From CAZNNH01 sp964574335 (GTDB taxonomy: Bacteria; Acidobacteriota; Vicinamibacteria; Fen-336): a stretch of DNA of 34,137 nt. The stretch is taken from assembly GCA_964574335.1 (NCBI GenBank), contig CAZNNH010000055.1:1-34137 (forward strand), written 5' to 3'. Made by a program: the position numbers and the translations under genes. The notes below the pieces were generated by a model that had not been told where the DNA came from, ran no database searches, and was given only the letters and a program-made list of their open reading frames with translations. The first letter of the stretch is position 1; every line of letters starts with the position of its first letter. Shown here one piece after another: positions 1 through 7,929 of this stretch.

Positions 1-21
1 GCGAGCTGGGATCTGTGCGGG

Positions 22-43
22 GGGCGCCGGGCAACCGGCGTCC
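22..43. other. Strong hairpin with GCAA tetraloop
   Basis: A 9-bp stem (22-30 with 35-43, one G-T pair) closes on a GCAA loop at 31-34, a GNRA-type tetraloop. No T-run follows, so a classical intrinsic terminator is not supported. It could be the 3' end of a transcript from the left or part of the repeat cluster that follows. Confidence 0.4.
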
Positions 44-70
44 CTACCGCAAACGACACCGCATTCCCGG

Positions 71-219
71 CCGGGACATGACCGGATCGCTGGCGTCCCT
101 TCGGGGGACCACCTCGGGGGACACGATCCAGGTTTCCTGTCCGAGACTCTCGAAACCTGGTCATGTCCCCTGAGCGATCGTGTCCCCCGAAAGGACGGTC
201 GCAACCGGATCGTGTCCCC
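71..219. repeat. REP-like palindromic repeat cluster
   Basis: One complete element runs from 116 to 170. Its outer arms are GGGGGACACGATC and GTCATGTCCCC, and its inner arms are CCAGGTTTC and GAAACCTGG around a short loop. A partial arm in the opposite orientation lies at about 73-90 (GGGACATGACCGGATCGC), and further arms reading GATCGTGTCCCC lie at 177-188 and 208-219. The same outer arms recur in the tandem array at 29142-29415, so this is a dispersed repeat family. The hairpin shape with a conserved internal bulge (CGAT opposite TCA) resembles REP elements mobilised by REP-associated tyrosine transposases. No such transposase is in the window. The last arm overlaps the proposed GTG start of the next gene. 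Confidence 0.75.
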
Positions 220-1138
220 GACACCTCATTCCCGGCGGATCCTGGTCGGCCTTCTGCTGCTGGCCACCGCCTGCACCCCGACCTCTCGCGAGCCTGCCCT
301 TCCCTCCGACCTTCGCGGCACGCTGGTCCACGTCTGCGATCGGTCGGGAGCCCACTCGCTGTTCGCCAAGCGGCTTCCGGACGGAAAAGAGCAGCGGCTG
401 ACGGCCTTCGGCGAGGACACCCTCGAGCCGGCGCTCTCGCCGGACGGCCGGCGGGTGGCCTTCTCGATGGGGGGCCGCATCGGGGTGGTCTCGCTCCAGG
501 ACGGGAGCGTGACCTTCCTGACCCTCGGCGTCGCCTGGAAGGACTCGGCCCCGAGCTTCCTTCCCGACGGCCAGCGGCTGGTGGCGGTCTCGCGGCGCAC
601 GGCCGCGGAGCGGGCTGACCTGTACCTGCTCACGCCGCCCGGCCTGGGTCAGGCCGAGGCGAGCCGGGAGCCGCTCCTCTTGACCCCCGGGCTGGAGGAG
701 GAGAGCCCGGCGGTCAGCCCCGAGGGCACCTTCGTGGTGTACGTCCGCGACGGCCAGCTTTTCCGCCTCGACCTGGGCGGCTCCGAGGCCAAACGGCTGA
801 CCGCGGGCTTCCGGACCCGTCGCCAGCCACGGTTCCTCCCCTCCGGCCGCGTGATGGCGCTGTTCACGGAGGGGAAGCGGCACGGTCTCGAGGTCATGGA
901 CGAAGATGGCGCCAACCGTTCCACGCTGTTCGAGGGCACCACCTTCTACCGGGAGCTGGCCCCGTCGACGGACGGCCGCTACCTGGCGGCGACCTTCGCC
1001 TACGACCTGGGATCCGACCCGACCCGGCTGCTGCGCACCACCGAGGAGCTCTGGCTGCTGGACCTCCACGGCCGGAAGCTGGGGGTACTGGAGGCGTCGC
1101 CCCTCCACAGCTACCACTCCGCGGCCTGGGCACCGTGA
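212..1138 (+). CDS. TolB-like beta-propeller lipoprotein
   Basis: Predicted 308-aa exported lipoprotein. The N-terminus has basic residues, a hydrophobic stretch and a lipobox-like LATAC, then repeated PD40/WD40-like blades with the S-P-D-G-R / LPDG / SPEG / STDGR motifs typical of TolB and DPP-IV type propellers (about residues 70-290). Such proteins usually bind partners or sense ligands in the periplasm; no catalytic residues are evident. The GTG start is the first usual start codon in an open frame, but it lies inside the 3' arm of a REP-like hairpin (GATCGTGTCCCC) and has no good ribosome binding site, so the true start is uncertain. The next gene follows after 33 bases and may be cotranscribed. 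Confidence 0.75.
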   Translation: MSPTPHSRRILVGLLLLATACTPTSREPALPSDLRGTLVHVCDRSGAHSLFAKRLPDGKEQRLTAFGEDTLEPALSPDGRRVAFSMGGRIGVVSLQDGSVTFLTLGVAWKDSAPSFLPDGQRLVAVSRRTAAERADLYLLTPPGLGQAEASREPLLLTPGLEEESPAVSPEGTFVVYVRDGQLFRLDLGGSEAKRLTAGFRTRRQPRFLPSGRVMALFTEGKRHGLEVMDEDGANRSTLFEGTTFYRELAPSTDGRYLAATFAYDLGSDPTRLLRTTEELWLLDLHGRKLGVLEASPLHSYHSAAWAP

Positions 1139-1171
1139 GAGGCCGCGCGTCGCGAGCGAGAGAGGGAGACC

Positions 1172-2848
1172 ATGATCACGTGGGGGCTATTCCTGCTGGC
1201 CGGGCTGGGATCCGCGACGGGCATCAGCAGGAGCGATGACGCCGCTGACCTGGTGCTGACGGGCGGCGTGGTGGTCACCCTCGAGGAGTCGCGCCCGAGG
1301 GCGAGCGCGGTGGCGATCCGGGGGGGCCGGATCGTGGCCGTCGGCGACGCCCGTGACCTCGCCCCCTTCCTGGGGCCGCGGACGCGCCGCCTCGACCTGG
1401 CCGGCCGTCTGGTGGTGCCCGGCTTCACCGACGCCCACGCCCATGTCGAGGGACTGGGACGGTCGCTCGAGGTCCTCGACCTGGTCGGGACCGACAGCCT
1501 TGAAGCGGTGAAGCGACGGGCGACGCGCGCCGCTTCGGCGCTGCCGCCCGGCGAGTGGCTGCAGGGACGGGGCTGGGACCAGAACGACTGGCCCGAGCCT
1601 CGCTTCCCGAGCGCCAGCGACCTCGACGCGGTGGTGGCCGACCGTCCGGTCTGGCTGACGCGGGTCGACGGCCACGCCGGCTGGGCCAATTCCCTGGCGC
1701 TGGCCCGAGCCGGGGTCTCCTCGAGCACGGAGGATCCGGTCGGCGGGCGCCTGATCCGGGACCCTCAGGGCCGACCGACCGGCGTGCTGATCGACGCGGC
1801 GATGGAGCTGGTCGAGGCCAAGATCCCGCGCCCGGGCCCCGAGGTCCGCCGCCGCCGGCTGCTGCGGGGGCTGGCCGCCTGCGCTGCGGCCGGGATCACG
1901 TCCGTCCACGACGCCGGCGTCGACCTGGAGACCATCCGCCTCTACAAGGAGCTGCTGGCCGAGGACCAGCTCCCGGTCCGGGTCTACGCGATGCTCATGG
2001 GTCCGGAAGGCTTCCTGGCCGCTGGGCCCGAGCTGCGGCCCGAGGTCGGGCTGGGCGACGGCAGGCTCACGGTGCGGGCGGTGAAGCTGCTGGCCGACGG
2101 GGCGCTCGGCTCGCGGGGGGCCCTGCTGCTCGAGCCGTATGCGGACGAGCCGGCCCGCCGGGGCCTGCTCACCATCGAGCCCTCGGCGCTCCAGGCGGTG
2201 CTGAAGCGGGCCCTGGCCCAGGGGTTCCAGGTGTGTACCCACGCCATCGGTGACGGCGCCAACCGGCTGGTCGTCGACGCCTACGAGAAGGCCTTCGGGG
2301 GTCGGTCCGGCGCCGCGCACCGCTTCCGCATCGAGCACGCCCAGGTGGTCGCTGCGCCGGACGTGGTGCGCTTCGCGAGCCTGGGCGTGGTCCCCTCGGT
2401 CCAGCCCACCCACTGCACGAGCGACATGTACTGGGCCGGCGACCGACTGGGCCCGGACCGCCTCCACGACTCCTATCGCTGGCGCTCCTTCCTCGACTTG
2501 GGCCTCCCGGTACCCGCCGGCAGCGACGCCCCGGTCGAGTCGGTGGCGGTGGTGCCCGGCCTCTACGCCGCCGTGACGCGGCAGGACGCCAAGGGGTGGC
2601 CGCCGGGTGGCTTCGAGCCCCAGGAGCGGGTCTCGTTCCTGGAGGCGCTCGAAATGTTCACCCGACACGCCGCCTTCGCCGCCTTCGAGGAGAAGGAGCG
2701 CGGCACGATCGCCCCGGGCAAGCGCGCCGACCTCACCGTGCTCGATCAGGACCTCACCCGCCTGCCGCCCGAGCGGTGGCTCTCGACCAAGGTGGCCCTG
2801 ACCCTGGTGGGCGGCCGGCCGGTCTTCGGGAAGCTCCAGGCCCCTTGA
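1172..2848 (+). CDS. Exported amidohydrolase, YtcJ/AepA-like
   Basis: 558-aa metal-dependent hydrolase of the amidohydrolase superfamily (amidohydrolase-3, YtcJ type). The first ~20 residues are hydrophobic and look like a signal peptide. Visible motifs are DAHAH (His89 and His91, metal ligands), RVDGH, ADGALGSRG, THAIGD, IEHAQ and the C-terminal AGSDAP with the catalytic Asp. The usual small beta-sandwich is formed by both ends, ending in a typical PGKRADL motif. Members hydrolyse cyclic amides or N-acyl compounds, and the substrate cannot be read from sequence. The ATG start is preceded by a purine-rich AGAGGGAG. The stop codon overlaps a TTGACG that could be the -35 box of the next operon. 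Confidence 0.88.
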   Translation: MITWGLFLLAGLGSATGISRSDDAADLVLTGGVVVTLEESRPRASAVAIRGGRIVAVGDARDLAPFLGPRTRRLDLAGRLVVPGFTDAHAHVEGLGRSLEVLDLVGTDSLEAVKRRATRAASALPPGEWLQGRGWDQNDWPEPRFPSASDLDAVVADRPVWLTRVDGHAGWANSLALARAGVSSSTEDPVGGRLIRDPQGRPTGVLIDAAMELVEAKIPRPGPEVRRRRLLRGLAACAAAGITSVHDAGVDLETIRLYKELLAEDQLPVRVYAMLMGPEGFLAAGPELRPEVGLGDGRLTVRAVKLLADGALGSRGALLLEPYADEPARRGLLTIEPSALQAVLKRALAQGFQVCTHAIGDGANRLVVDAYEKAFGGRSGAAHRFRIEHAQVVAAPDVVRFASLGVVPSVQPTHCTSDMYWAGDRLGPDRLHDSYRWRSFLDLGLPVPAGSDAPVESVAVVPGLYAAVTRQDAKGWPPGGFEPQERVSFLEALEMFTRHAAFAAFEEKERGTIAPGKRADLTVLDQDLTRLPPERWLSTKVALTLVGGRPVFGKLQAP

Positions 2849-2904
2849 CGATCCGGGGGGCAGATCCGATAGGCTTGGAAACGACCAGATCCACGGGGGT
2901 TGGC

Positions 2905-3072
2905 ATGGCGGTGTGTCCGGAGTGCGAGGCGGACATCGAGATCGACGAGTTCGACGTGGACAAGGGCGAGATCATCAGTTGTCCGGAGTGTGGCGTGGAG
3001 CTCGAGGTGGTGGGCCTCTCGCCGCTGGAGCTGGACCTCGCCCCCAAGGACGAGGACGAATGGGAGGAGTGA
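2905..3072 (+). CDS. lysW: LysW-like amino-group carrier protein
   Basis: 55-aa acidic zinc-ribbon protein with two CPEC knuckles (Cys4/Cys7 and Cys26/Cys29) and a strongly acidic tail ending DEDEWEE. In LysW/ArgW proteins of Thermus and archaea the C-terminal Glu is joined to aminoadipate or glutamate by LysX, and the carrier presents the intermediate to lysine or arginine biosynthetic enzymes. Length, zinc sites and a tail resembling the family EDWGE end all fit, although Gly is replaced by Glu in WEE. No lysX, lysZ, lysY or lysJ gene is in the window. Instead the gene overlaps larE by 13 bases, implying translational coupling. ATG 2905 is chosen because it places the first CPEC at the usual distance. 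A possible promoter is TTGACG (2845-2850) with TAGGCT (2870-2875), spacing 19. Confidence 0.82.
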   Translation: MAVCPECEADIEIDEFDVDKGEIISCPECGVELEVVGLSPLELDLAPKDEDEWEE

Positions 3073-3953
3073 TCGCCGAGGTCGCCGGGCTGGAGCGGGG
3101 CGTCTCCGAAGAGACCGACGCCCGGGAGCGTCGCCTCGACCAGATCCTGGACGAGATGGGATCGGTGCTGGTGGCCTTCAGCGGCGGGGTCGACAGCTCC
3201 TACCTCGCCGTGCGGGCGTTCCAGGTCCTCGCCGAGCGCGCACTTTCGGTCACCGCCGAGTCCGAGTCGCTCTCCCACCATCAGCGCTCCGTGGCCGTGG
3301 ACGTCGTCTCGCGGTTCGGGCTGCGCCACCTCTTCGTGCCCACCGACGAGGTCAGGGACCCCCGCTACGCCCGAAACGTCGCCGACCGCTGCTTCCACTG
3401 CAAGAGCGAGCTCTTCCGCAAGCTGATCCCGCTGGCCCGGAGCGAAGGTTGCGCCTTCGTGGCGTACGGCCTGATCGCGGATGACCGGTCCGACTTCCGG
3501 CCCGGCCAGAGGGCCGCCGTCGAGGCCGGCGTGCGCTGTCCCCTGGCCGAGGCCGAGCTCACCAAGGCCGACGTGCGGGCGTTGTCGCGGCGCCTGGGCC
3601 TTCCCACCTGGGACATGCCGGCGTCTCCCTGCCTCGCCTCGCGGGTGGCGTACGGCACCGCCGTGACGCCCGAGGTGCTGCGCCGGGTGGAGAAGGCCGA
3701 GGAGGCGGTGCGCCGCCACGGTTTCCGCGAGCTCCGGGTCCGCCACCTGGGAGGCGCAGCCGCACGGATCGAGGTGGCCCCCGAGGAGCTTCCGCGGCTC
3801 TCCGACCCGGATTTGCGGACCGAGCTGAAGCGGGCGGTGGCGGAGGCAGGCTACGAGGACGTGGCCATCGACCCGGAGGGGTACCGGAGGGGGCGTCTCA
3901 ACGATGCCCTCGACGCCGATAGGAGCGCCGGGCACGACCGCTCTGGGGTATGA
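3060..3953 (+). CDS. larE: LarE-type ATP-dependent sacrificial sulfur transferase
   Basis: 297-aa PP-loop ATPase. SGGVDSS begins at about Ser41 (ATP pyrophosphate-binding loop), RCFHCK holds Cys111/Cys114, and SPCLASR holds Cys191, which aligns with the cysteine whose sulfur is donated in Lactobacillus LarE. LarE adenylates carboxylates of the nickel-pincer nucleotide precursor and transfers sulfur, leaving dehydroalanine; some homologues with extra cysteines use an Fe-S cluster instead. Neither larB, larC nor a lactate racemase gene is in the window, so the real substrate may differ. ATG 3060, with GAGGACGA upstream, lies inside lysW; GTG 3069 is an alternative giving a 4-base GTGA overlap. 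The stop codon sits inside TATGAT (3949-3954), a likely -10 box for tatA. Confidence 0.85.
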   Translation: MGGVIAEVAGLERGVSEETDARERRLDQILDEMGSVLVAFSGGVDSSYLAVRAFQVLAERALSVTAESESLSHHQRSVAVDVVSRFGLRHLFVPTDEVRDPRYARNVADRCFHCKSELFRKLIPLARSEGCAFVAYGLIADDRSDFRPGQRAAVEAGVRCPLAEAELTKADVRALSRRLGLPTWDMPASPCLASRVAYGTAVTPEVLRRVEKAEEAVRRHGFRELRVRHLGGAAARIEVAPEELPRLSDPDLRTELKRAVAEAGYEDVAIDPEGYRRGRLNDALDADRSAGHDRSGV

Positions 3954-4004
3954 TTTGACGTCCGTAGGCAGGGGCGTGCGTGTGCGCGCCCGCCGGAGGG
4001 ATCC

Positions 4005-4160
4005 ATGTTCGGCCTCGGCGTTCCTGAGATACTCGTCATCCTCGTGATCATCGTCCTCATCTTCGGTACCAGCCGGATCCCTGAGCTCGGCAAGGGGCTC
4101 GGGCAAGGGATCAAGAACTTCAAGAAGGCGATCAAGGGAGAGGACGAGGAGAAGCAGTGA
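4005..4160 (+). CDS. tatA: Sec-independent translocase subunit TatA
   Basis: 51-aa protein with the TatA layout: short N-terminus MFGLGVPE, one hydrophobic helix (about residues 8-20), the FG hinge, then the amphipathic RIPELGKGLGQGI helix and a charged tail. It forms the oligomeric pore part of the twin-arginine translocase in the inner membrane. GGAGGG at 3995-4000 gives a clear ribosome binding site, and TATGAT at 3949-3954 is a plausible -10 box. tatB and tatC are not adjacent; in many genomes with a dispersed tat system a lone tatA-like gene serves both A and B roles. The length is short but normal for minimal TatA. Confidence 0.92.
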   Translation: MFGLGVPEILVILVIIVLIFGTSRIPELGKGLGQGIKNFKKAIKGEDEEKQ

Positions 4161-4214
4161 CACATCCGGCTGGCCACCTGCGGTCATGCCGCCTTCCTGA
4201 TGAGGGGTGAAGGT

Positions 4215-4760
4215 ATGAGACACTCGACCCTGGTTCTTGCGCTGCTTGCCGCCGTGGCGCTCGCCGGCTGCGGCAAGACCCCCCCGCCGGCTGCTCCGCC
4301 GCCGCCGCCGGCCCCCACGCCGCCGCCGCCGGCCCCGACCCCGGAGCCGACGCCGATCCCGCAGCCGAGCGAGTACGATCGCATCAAGGTGATGTCGATC
4401 GACGACATCGAGCGGCTGAAGCTCCTCGAGGAGATCCACTTCGACTTCGACAAGTCCGAGATCCGCGAAGGCGACCGGGCCATCCTCGAGAAGAACGCGG
4501 CGACCCTGAAGAAGTTCGACTACCTCAAGATCACCATCGAGGGGCACTGCGACGAGCGCGGCACCGTGGAGTACAACCTCGCCCTCGGCGAGCGCCGTGC
4601 CGCCGCGGCCCACGAGTACCTGATCTCCCTGGGGGTGCCGGTGGAGCGCCTCAAGACTGTCTCGTACGGCAAGGAGGTCCCGCTCTGCCGCGAGTCCACC
4701 GAGGAGTGCTGGGCGCGTAACCGCCGGGCGCACTTCACCGTCACCGGCAAGGCCGAGTAG
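4215..4760 (+). CDS. pal: Peptidoglycan-associated lipoprotein Pal (OmpA-like)
   Basis: 181-aa outer-membrane lipoprotein. The signal peptide ends in the lipobox LAGC (about Cys20). A long Pro/Ala-rich linker follows, and the C-terminal half is an OmpA-like peptidoglycan-binding domain with IHFDFDKSEI, EGHCDERGTVEYN and the RRAH ending. Pal ties the outer membrane to peptidoglycan and works with TolA/TolB in envelope constriction. Its presence indicates a diderm cell. ATG 4215 is chosen over the in-frame ATG at 4200 because the signal peptide then begins MRHS and GGGGTGAAGG precedes it. Two Cys in the OmpA domain (CRESTEEC) could form a disulfide. The hairpin at 4772-4807 follows directly. 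Confidence 0.92.
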   Translation: MRHSTLVLALLAAVALAGCGKTPPPAAPPPPPAPTPPPPAPTPEPTPIPQPSEYDRIKVMSIDDIERLKLLEEIHFDFDKSEIREGDRAILEKNAATLKKFDYLKITIEGHCDERGTVEYNLALGERRAAAAHEYLISLGVPVERLKTVSYGKEVPLCRESTEECWARNRRAHFTVTGKAE

Positions 4761-4771
4761 ACCCAAGGTGC

Positions 4772-4807
4772 GGCGGAGGGGCGCGCCCGTGGGCGTCCCC
4801 CTCCGCC
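4772..4807 (+). terminator. Terminator-like hairpin after pal
   Basis: Inverted repeat GGCGGAGGGG (4772-4781) and CCCCCTCCGCC (4797-4807), with an inner CGCCC/GGGCG pairing. The stem is very stable and lies just after the pal stop, but no T-run follows, so it is either a GC-rich terminator or an mRNA 3'-end stabiliser. Confidence 0.55.
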
Positions 4808-4892
4808 CCGCTCAGGCGCGGTCCTGCTCTTCCGGGGCTCCCCTGGCCTGCCAGGCGGGCCTTCTACGAGTCCAGCGGGGAGTCCTCGTGTC

Positions 4893-4921
4893 TTGACACC
4901 TTCGGGGCTTTGGCTTCTAAT
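4893..4921 (+). promoter_or_regulatory. Sigma70-type promoter of the kinase operon
   Basis: TTGACA at 4893-4898 and TCTAAT at 4916-4921 with 17-bp spacing: a perfect -35 box and a one-mismatch -10 box. Predicted transcription start is near 4928, about 40 bases before the kinase ATG. This is the best promoter seen in the window. Confidence 0.75.
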
Positions 4922-4968
4922 GCCAACTGTCTCTGAGGTTTGTCGAGCCCTCTCGCGCGCGAGCACTG

Positions 4969-7362
4969 ATGAGCGAGCAGTCCCAGCCCACCGCTGCCGG
5001 CGAGCCCGGCAAGACCACCCCCACCCGCATCGGTAAGTACGAGATCCTGCGCTCGCTCGGCAAGGGGGCCATGGGCGAGGTGTTGCTGGCTCGCGACACG
5101 ATGCTGGAGCGCGACGTCGCGCTCAAGGTGATGGTGGCGGCGATCGCCGACGACCCCGAGCTCAAGAAGCGCTTCGAGCGGGAGGCCAAGGCCGTCGCCA
5201 AGATGACCCACCCGAACGTGGTGATGGTCTTCGACCTGGGCTACCACAGCGACGGGTCGCCATTCCTGGCCATGGAGCTGCTCAAGGGCAGCGACCTGCA
5301 GAAGGCGATACGTACCCCGCCACCGATGTCGCTGGACCGCAAGATCACCATCATCCTGCAGGTGCTGGCGGGGCTCTCCCACGCCCACCAGGCCGGCATC
5401 GTCCACCGGGACATCAAGCCGGCCAACGTCTTCATCAACGACGATGGCTCCGTCAAGATCATGGACTTCGGCGTGGCTCGGCTCACCACCGCTTCGATGA
5501 CCGGGACCGGCAACATCGTGGGGACCGCCGACTACATGTCGCCCGAGCAGGTCAAGGGCGCCAAGGTCGATGGCCGCAGCGACGTGTTCAGCGTCGGCTG
5601 CATGCTGTTCGAGCTGCTCACCGGCCGACGGCCGTTCCACTCCGAGAACCTCATGGCGATCTTCTACAAGATCACCCATGAGCAGCCGGCCTTCGACCTC
5701 ATCCCCTCCGGACCCGAGTACGACGCGCTGCTGCCGATCCTGAAGAAGGCCCTGGCCAAGGACCTCGGCGACCGCTACCAGAGCGCCTACGAGTTCGCCA
5801 TCGACCTTCGCGACTACCTGAGGACGCAGACAACCAGCGCCTCGGGCGAACGCGCCCTCGAGCAGCTCGTGGACCTGGAGCCGCCGCCCACCACGCCGCC
5901 TTCGTTCGGCACGTCACCGGGAGAGGCGGAGCTGGGTGACGAGACCCACATCACCGCCGGGACCATGGACGTCGGTCCGGTCGCGGCCACCGCGGCCACG
6001 GCTCGAGGCACCGGCACGCCGACCGTTCGCGGGGGGCGAACGGCGTCCGGTGGGGTGGCGCCGACCGTGCTGCAGCCCCACCCGCAGCCGGGGGTGCAGC
6101 CCACCGTGGTGCGCCCGGCGGCTCCACCCCGGATGACGCCGCGGCCGGTGCCCCAGAGCTCCGGCAGCCCGGTCCTCTACGTGGTGCTGGGAGCGATGGG
6201 GGTCGCGCTGCTGGGCCTGGGCGGCTACGTGTGGTACCAACGCCAGCAGCCGCCGGAGGCGCCGCCTTCGACCCTGGCGCAGCAGACGACGCCCGCGCCG
6301 CCACCCACCCAGGCAACGCCCGAGCCCACGCCGCCACCCACGCCGGAGCCGCAGCCCAGCTTCAAGCCGACCCAGGGCCGGGGGGCGGCGGCCGCCCAGC
6401 GGGCCCAGGCGGCCTTCTCCCGCCAGGACTACGCGCAGGCCATCGCCCAGGCGCAGGACGCCCTGAAGGCGGATCCGGGCAACTCCGGGGCCAAGCGCAT
6501 CATGGAGAGCGCCCTCAACGGGCAGAAGGCCGAGGTGCGTTTCCAGTCGGCGCGGACCGCGCTGGCCCAGAACGACTTCACCCGAGCCCGATCCGAGGTC
6601 GAGGCCGGCCGCTCGCTGGCGCCGTGGGACTCTCGGGTGCCGGAGCTGGTCCGCTCGATCCAGCAGGCGGAGCGGCTGGCCCGGCAGCAGTCCGAGCAGC
6701 AGAAGCGGCAGGCGCTGGCCACCCAGGTCAACGCGCTGCTGGCGCAGGCTGAGCAGCAGTTGACGGCCAAGAAGTTCGCCGCCGCGGTCAGCCTCTACGA
6801 CGAGGTGCTCAAGCTGGATCCCGGCAACCAGACCGCGGCCACGTTGCGCGCCAGCGCGGTGGGCGCCAAGGCGGTGGCGGATGCCGCCGCCGCCGCCGCC
6901 GTCGGCAGCCCGGCGGCGGCGGGGAAGTCGTTCGTGGCCGGCAAGACCGAGGCCTCCAGCTCGCAGACCCGGGCCGGCAACCTGCCGCCGGGCTTCGAGG
7001 AGACGCCGGGCGTCAACGTGCAGAGAGGCACCCAGGCCGCCGAGCTTCCGGGCAAGATCCACTTCGACATCTCCCCCAAGTCGCCGAAGCCGGGCGAGGC
7101 GTACACGGTGACCATCACCTTCGCCAACGAGGGCTCGGCGCCGATCCAGATCGAGACCATGCAGGTCACCACGGTGGTCAACGGCAAGCGGAGCGCCGGC
7201 CCGGTGCCCCCCCTGGTGAAGGACGTGGCGCCCCGCGACCGCGCCCAGCTTCTGGTGCTCTCGGGGAACTACTGGCGAGAAGACACGAGCTCGTGGTCGA
7301 TGGAGGTCCAGGTCCGTACCACTCGCGGCGAGCTCTACAAGAACACCGTGAACTGGCGCTAG
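4969..7362 (+). CDS. Transmembrane Ser/Thr protein kinase (PknB-like)
   Basis: 797-aa receptor-type kinase. The N-terminal cytoplasmic Hanks-type domain (about 24-290) has the glycine loop GKGAMGEV, catalytic Lys53, HRDIKPAN (Asp148), DFG (Asp166), and SPE in place of APE. A Pro/Thr-rich linker leads to one membrane helix at about 400-423. The outside part has another Pro-rich linker, TPR-like repeats (A..ALKADPGN and ..EVLKLDPGN at about 475-630) and a C-terminal beta-rich domain of about 120 residues. The arrangement suggests a sensor kinase whose outer repeats bind a protein or envelope ligand. All catalytic residues are present, so it should be active. The ATG lacks a strong ribosome binding site. 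Two exported-protein genes follow. Confidence 0.9.
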   Translation: MSEQSQPTAAGEPGKTTPTRIGKYEILRSLGKGAMGEVLLARDTMLERDVALKVMVAAIADDPELKKRFEREAKAVAKMTHPNVVMVFDLGYHSDGSPFLAMELLKGSDLQKAIRTPPPMSLDRKITIILQVLAGLSHAHQAGIVHRDIKPANVFINDDGSVKIMDFGVARLTTASMTGTGNIVGTADYMSPEQVKGAKVDGRSDVFSVGCMLFELLTGRRPFHSENLMAIFYKITHEQPAFDLIPSGPEYDALLPILKKALAKDLGDRYQSAYEFAIDLRDYLRTQTTSASGERALEQLVDLEPPPTTPPSFGTSPGEAELGDETHITAGTMDVGPVAATAATARGTGTPTVRGGRTASGGVAPTVLQPHPQPGVQPTVVRPAAPPRMTPRPVPQSSGSPVLYVVLGAMGVALLGLGGYVWYQRQQPPEAPPSTLAQQTTPAPPPTQATPEPTPPPTPEPQPSFKPTQGRGAAAAQRAQAAFSRQDYAQAIAQAQDALKADPGNSGAKRIMESALNGQKAEVRFQSARTALAQNDFTRARSEVEAGRSLAPWDSRVPELVRSIQQAERLARQQSEQQKRQALATQVNALLAQAEQQLTAKKFAAAVSLYDEVLKLDPGNQTAATLRASAVGAKAVADAAAAAAVGSPAAAGKSFVAGKTEASSSQTRAGNLPPGFEETPGVNVQRGTQAAELPGKIHFDISPKSPKPGEAYTVTITFANEGSAPIQIETMQVTTVVNGKRSAGPVPPLVKDVAPRDRAQLLVLSGNYWREDTSSWSMEVQVRTTRGELYKNTVNWR

Positions 7363-7412
7363 CCGGGGCGTTGCCGTCTTGGTCCCGGTCCCAAGAACGT
7401 GGGGCAAGATCG

Positions 7413-7919
7413 ATGGACAAGCGCAGACTCTGCTTCGTGGCCGTCTGGCTCCTATTCGCCTCCCCGGCGCTGTGCGACGACCCGCCCGACGTCGAGTTCC
7501 AGCCGGTCCCCTGCTCCCTGCCGGACCGGCCCATCAAGCTTTGCGGGGGGATCTCCGACGACGTGCAGGTGGCCAAGGCCAGCATCTACTTCCGAAAGGC
7601 GAGAGACAAGTACTTCAGCTACGTCGAGATGACCTTCGGCGGCCTCAACTACTGCGGCACGCTGCCGGCGCCCAAGGAGGGGAAGGTCAAGAGCCTCGAG
7701 TACTACATCCAGGCGGTGGACACCGCGTACCAGGCCACGCGATCGAGCACCTACCAGCTCGCGATCCAGGCGGAGGGCGTGTGCCAGTTCCCACCGGTGG
7801 AGACCGACCCGGCCCGGGCCTCCGCCATCACCGTCTACGCCACCCACAAGAAGCAGGGCAAGAAGCTCCCCAAGGACTTCGTCGATACCGGTGTGACGTT
7901 CGTGCCGGTGGCTCGGTGA
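7413..7919 (+). CDS. Secreted protein of unknown function
   Basis: 168-aa exported protein: basic MDKRR, hydrophobic core and a probable cleavage after SPALC. The mature part has scattered cysteines (CSLPDRPIKLCGG, NYCGTL, VCQF) that could form disulfides, and aromatic beta-strand patterns such as YFSYVEM and YYIQAVD that suggest an Ig-like or Fn3-like sandwich. No family was recognised. It lies 50 bases after the kinase and just before another envelope protein, so it may belong to the same signalling locus. ATG 7413 was chosen because it gives a complete signal peptide; a longer frame from 7293 would overlap the kinase. Confidence 0.7.
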   Translation: MDKRRLCFVAVWLLFASPALCDDPPDVEFQPVPCSLPDRPIKLCGGISDDVQVAKASIYFRKARDKYFSYVEMTFGGLNYCGTLPAPKEGKVKSLEYYIQAVDTAYQATRSSTYQLAIQAEGVCQFPPVETDPARASAITVYATHKKQGKKLPKDFVDTGVTFVPVAR

Positions 7920-7929
7920 GCTGGCGGCC

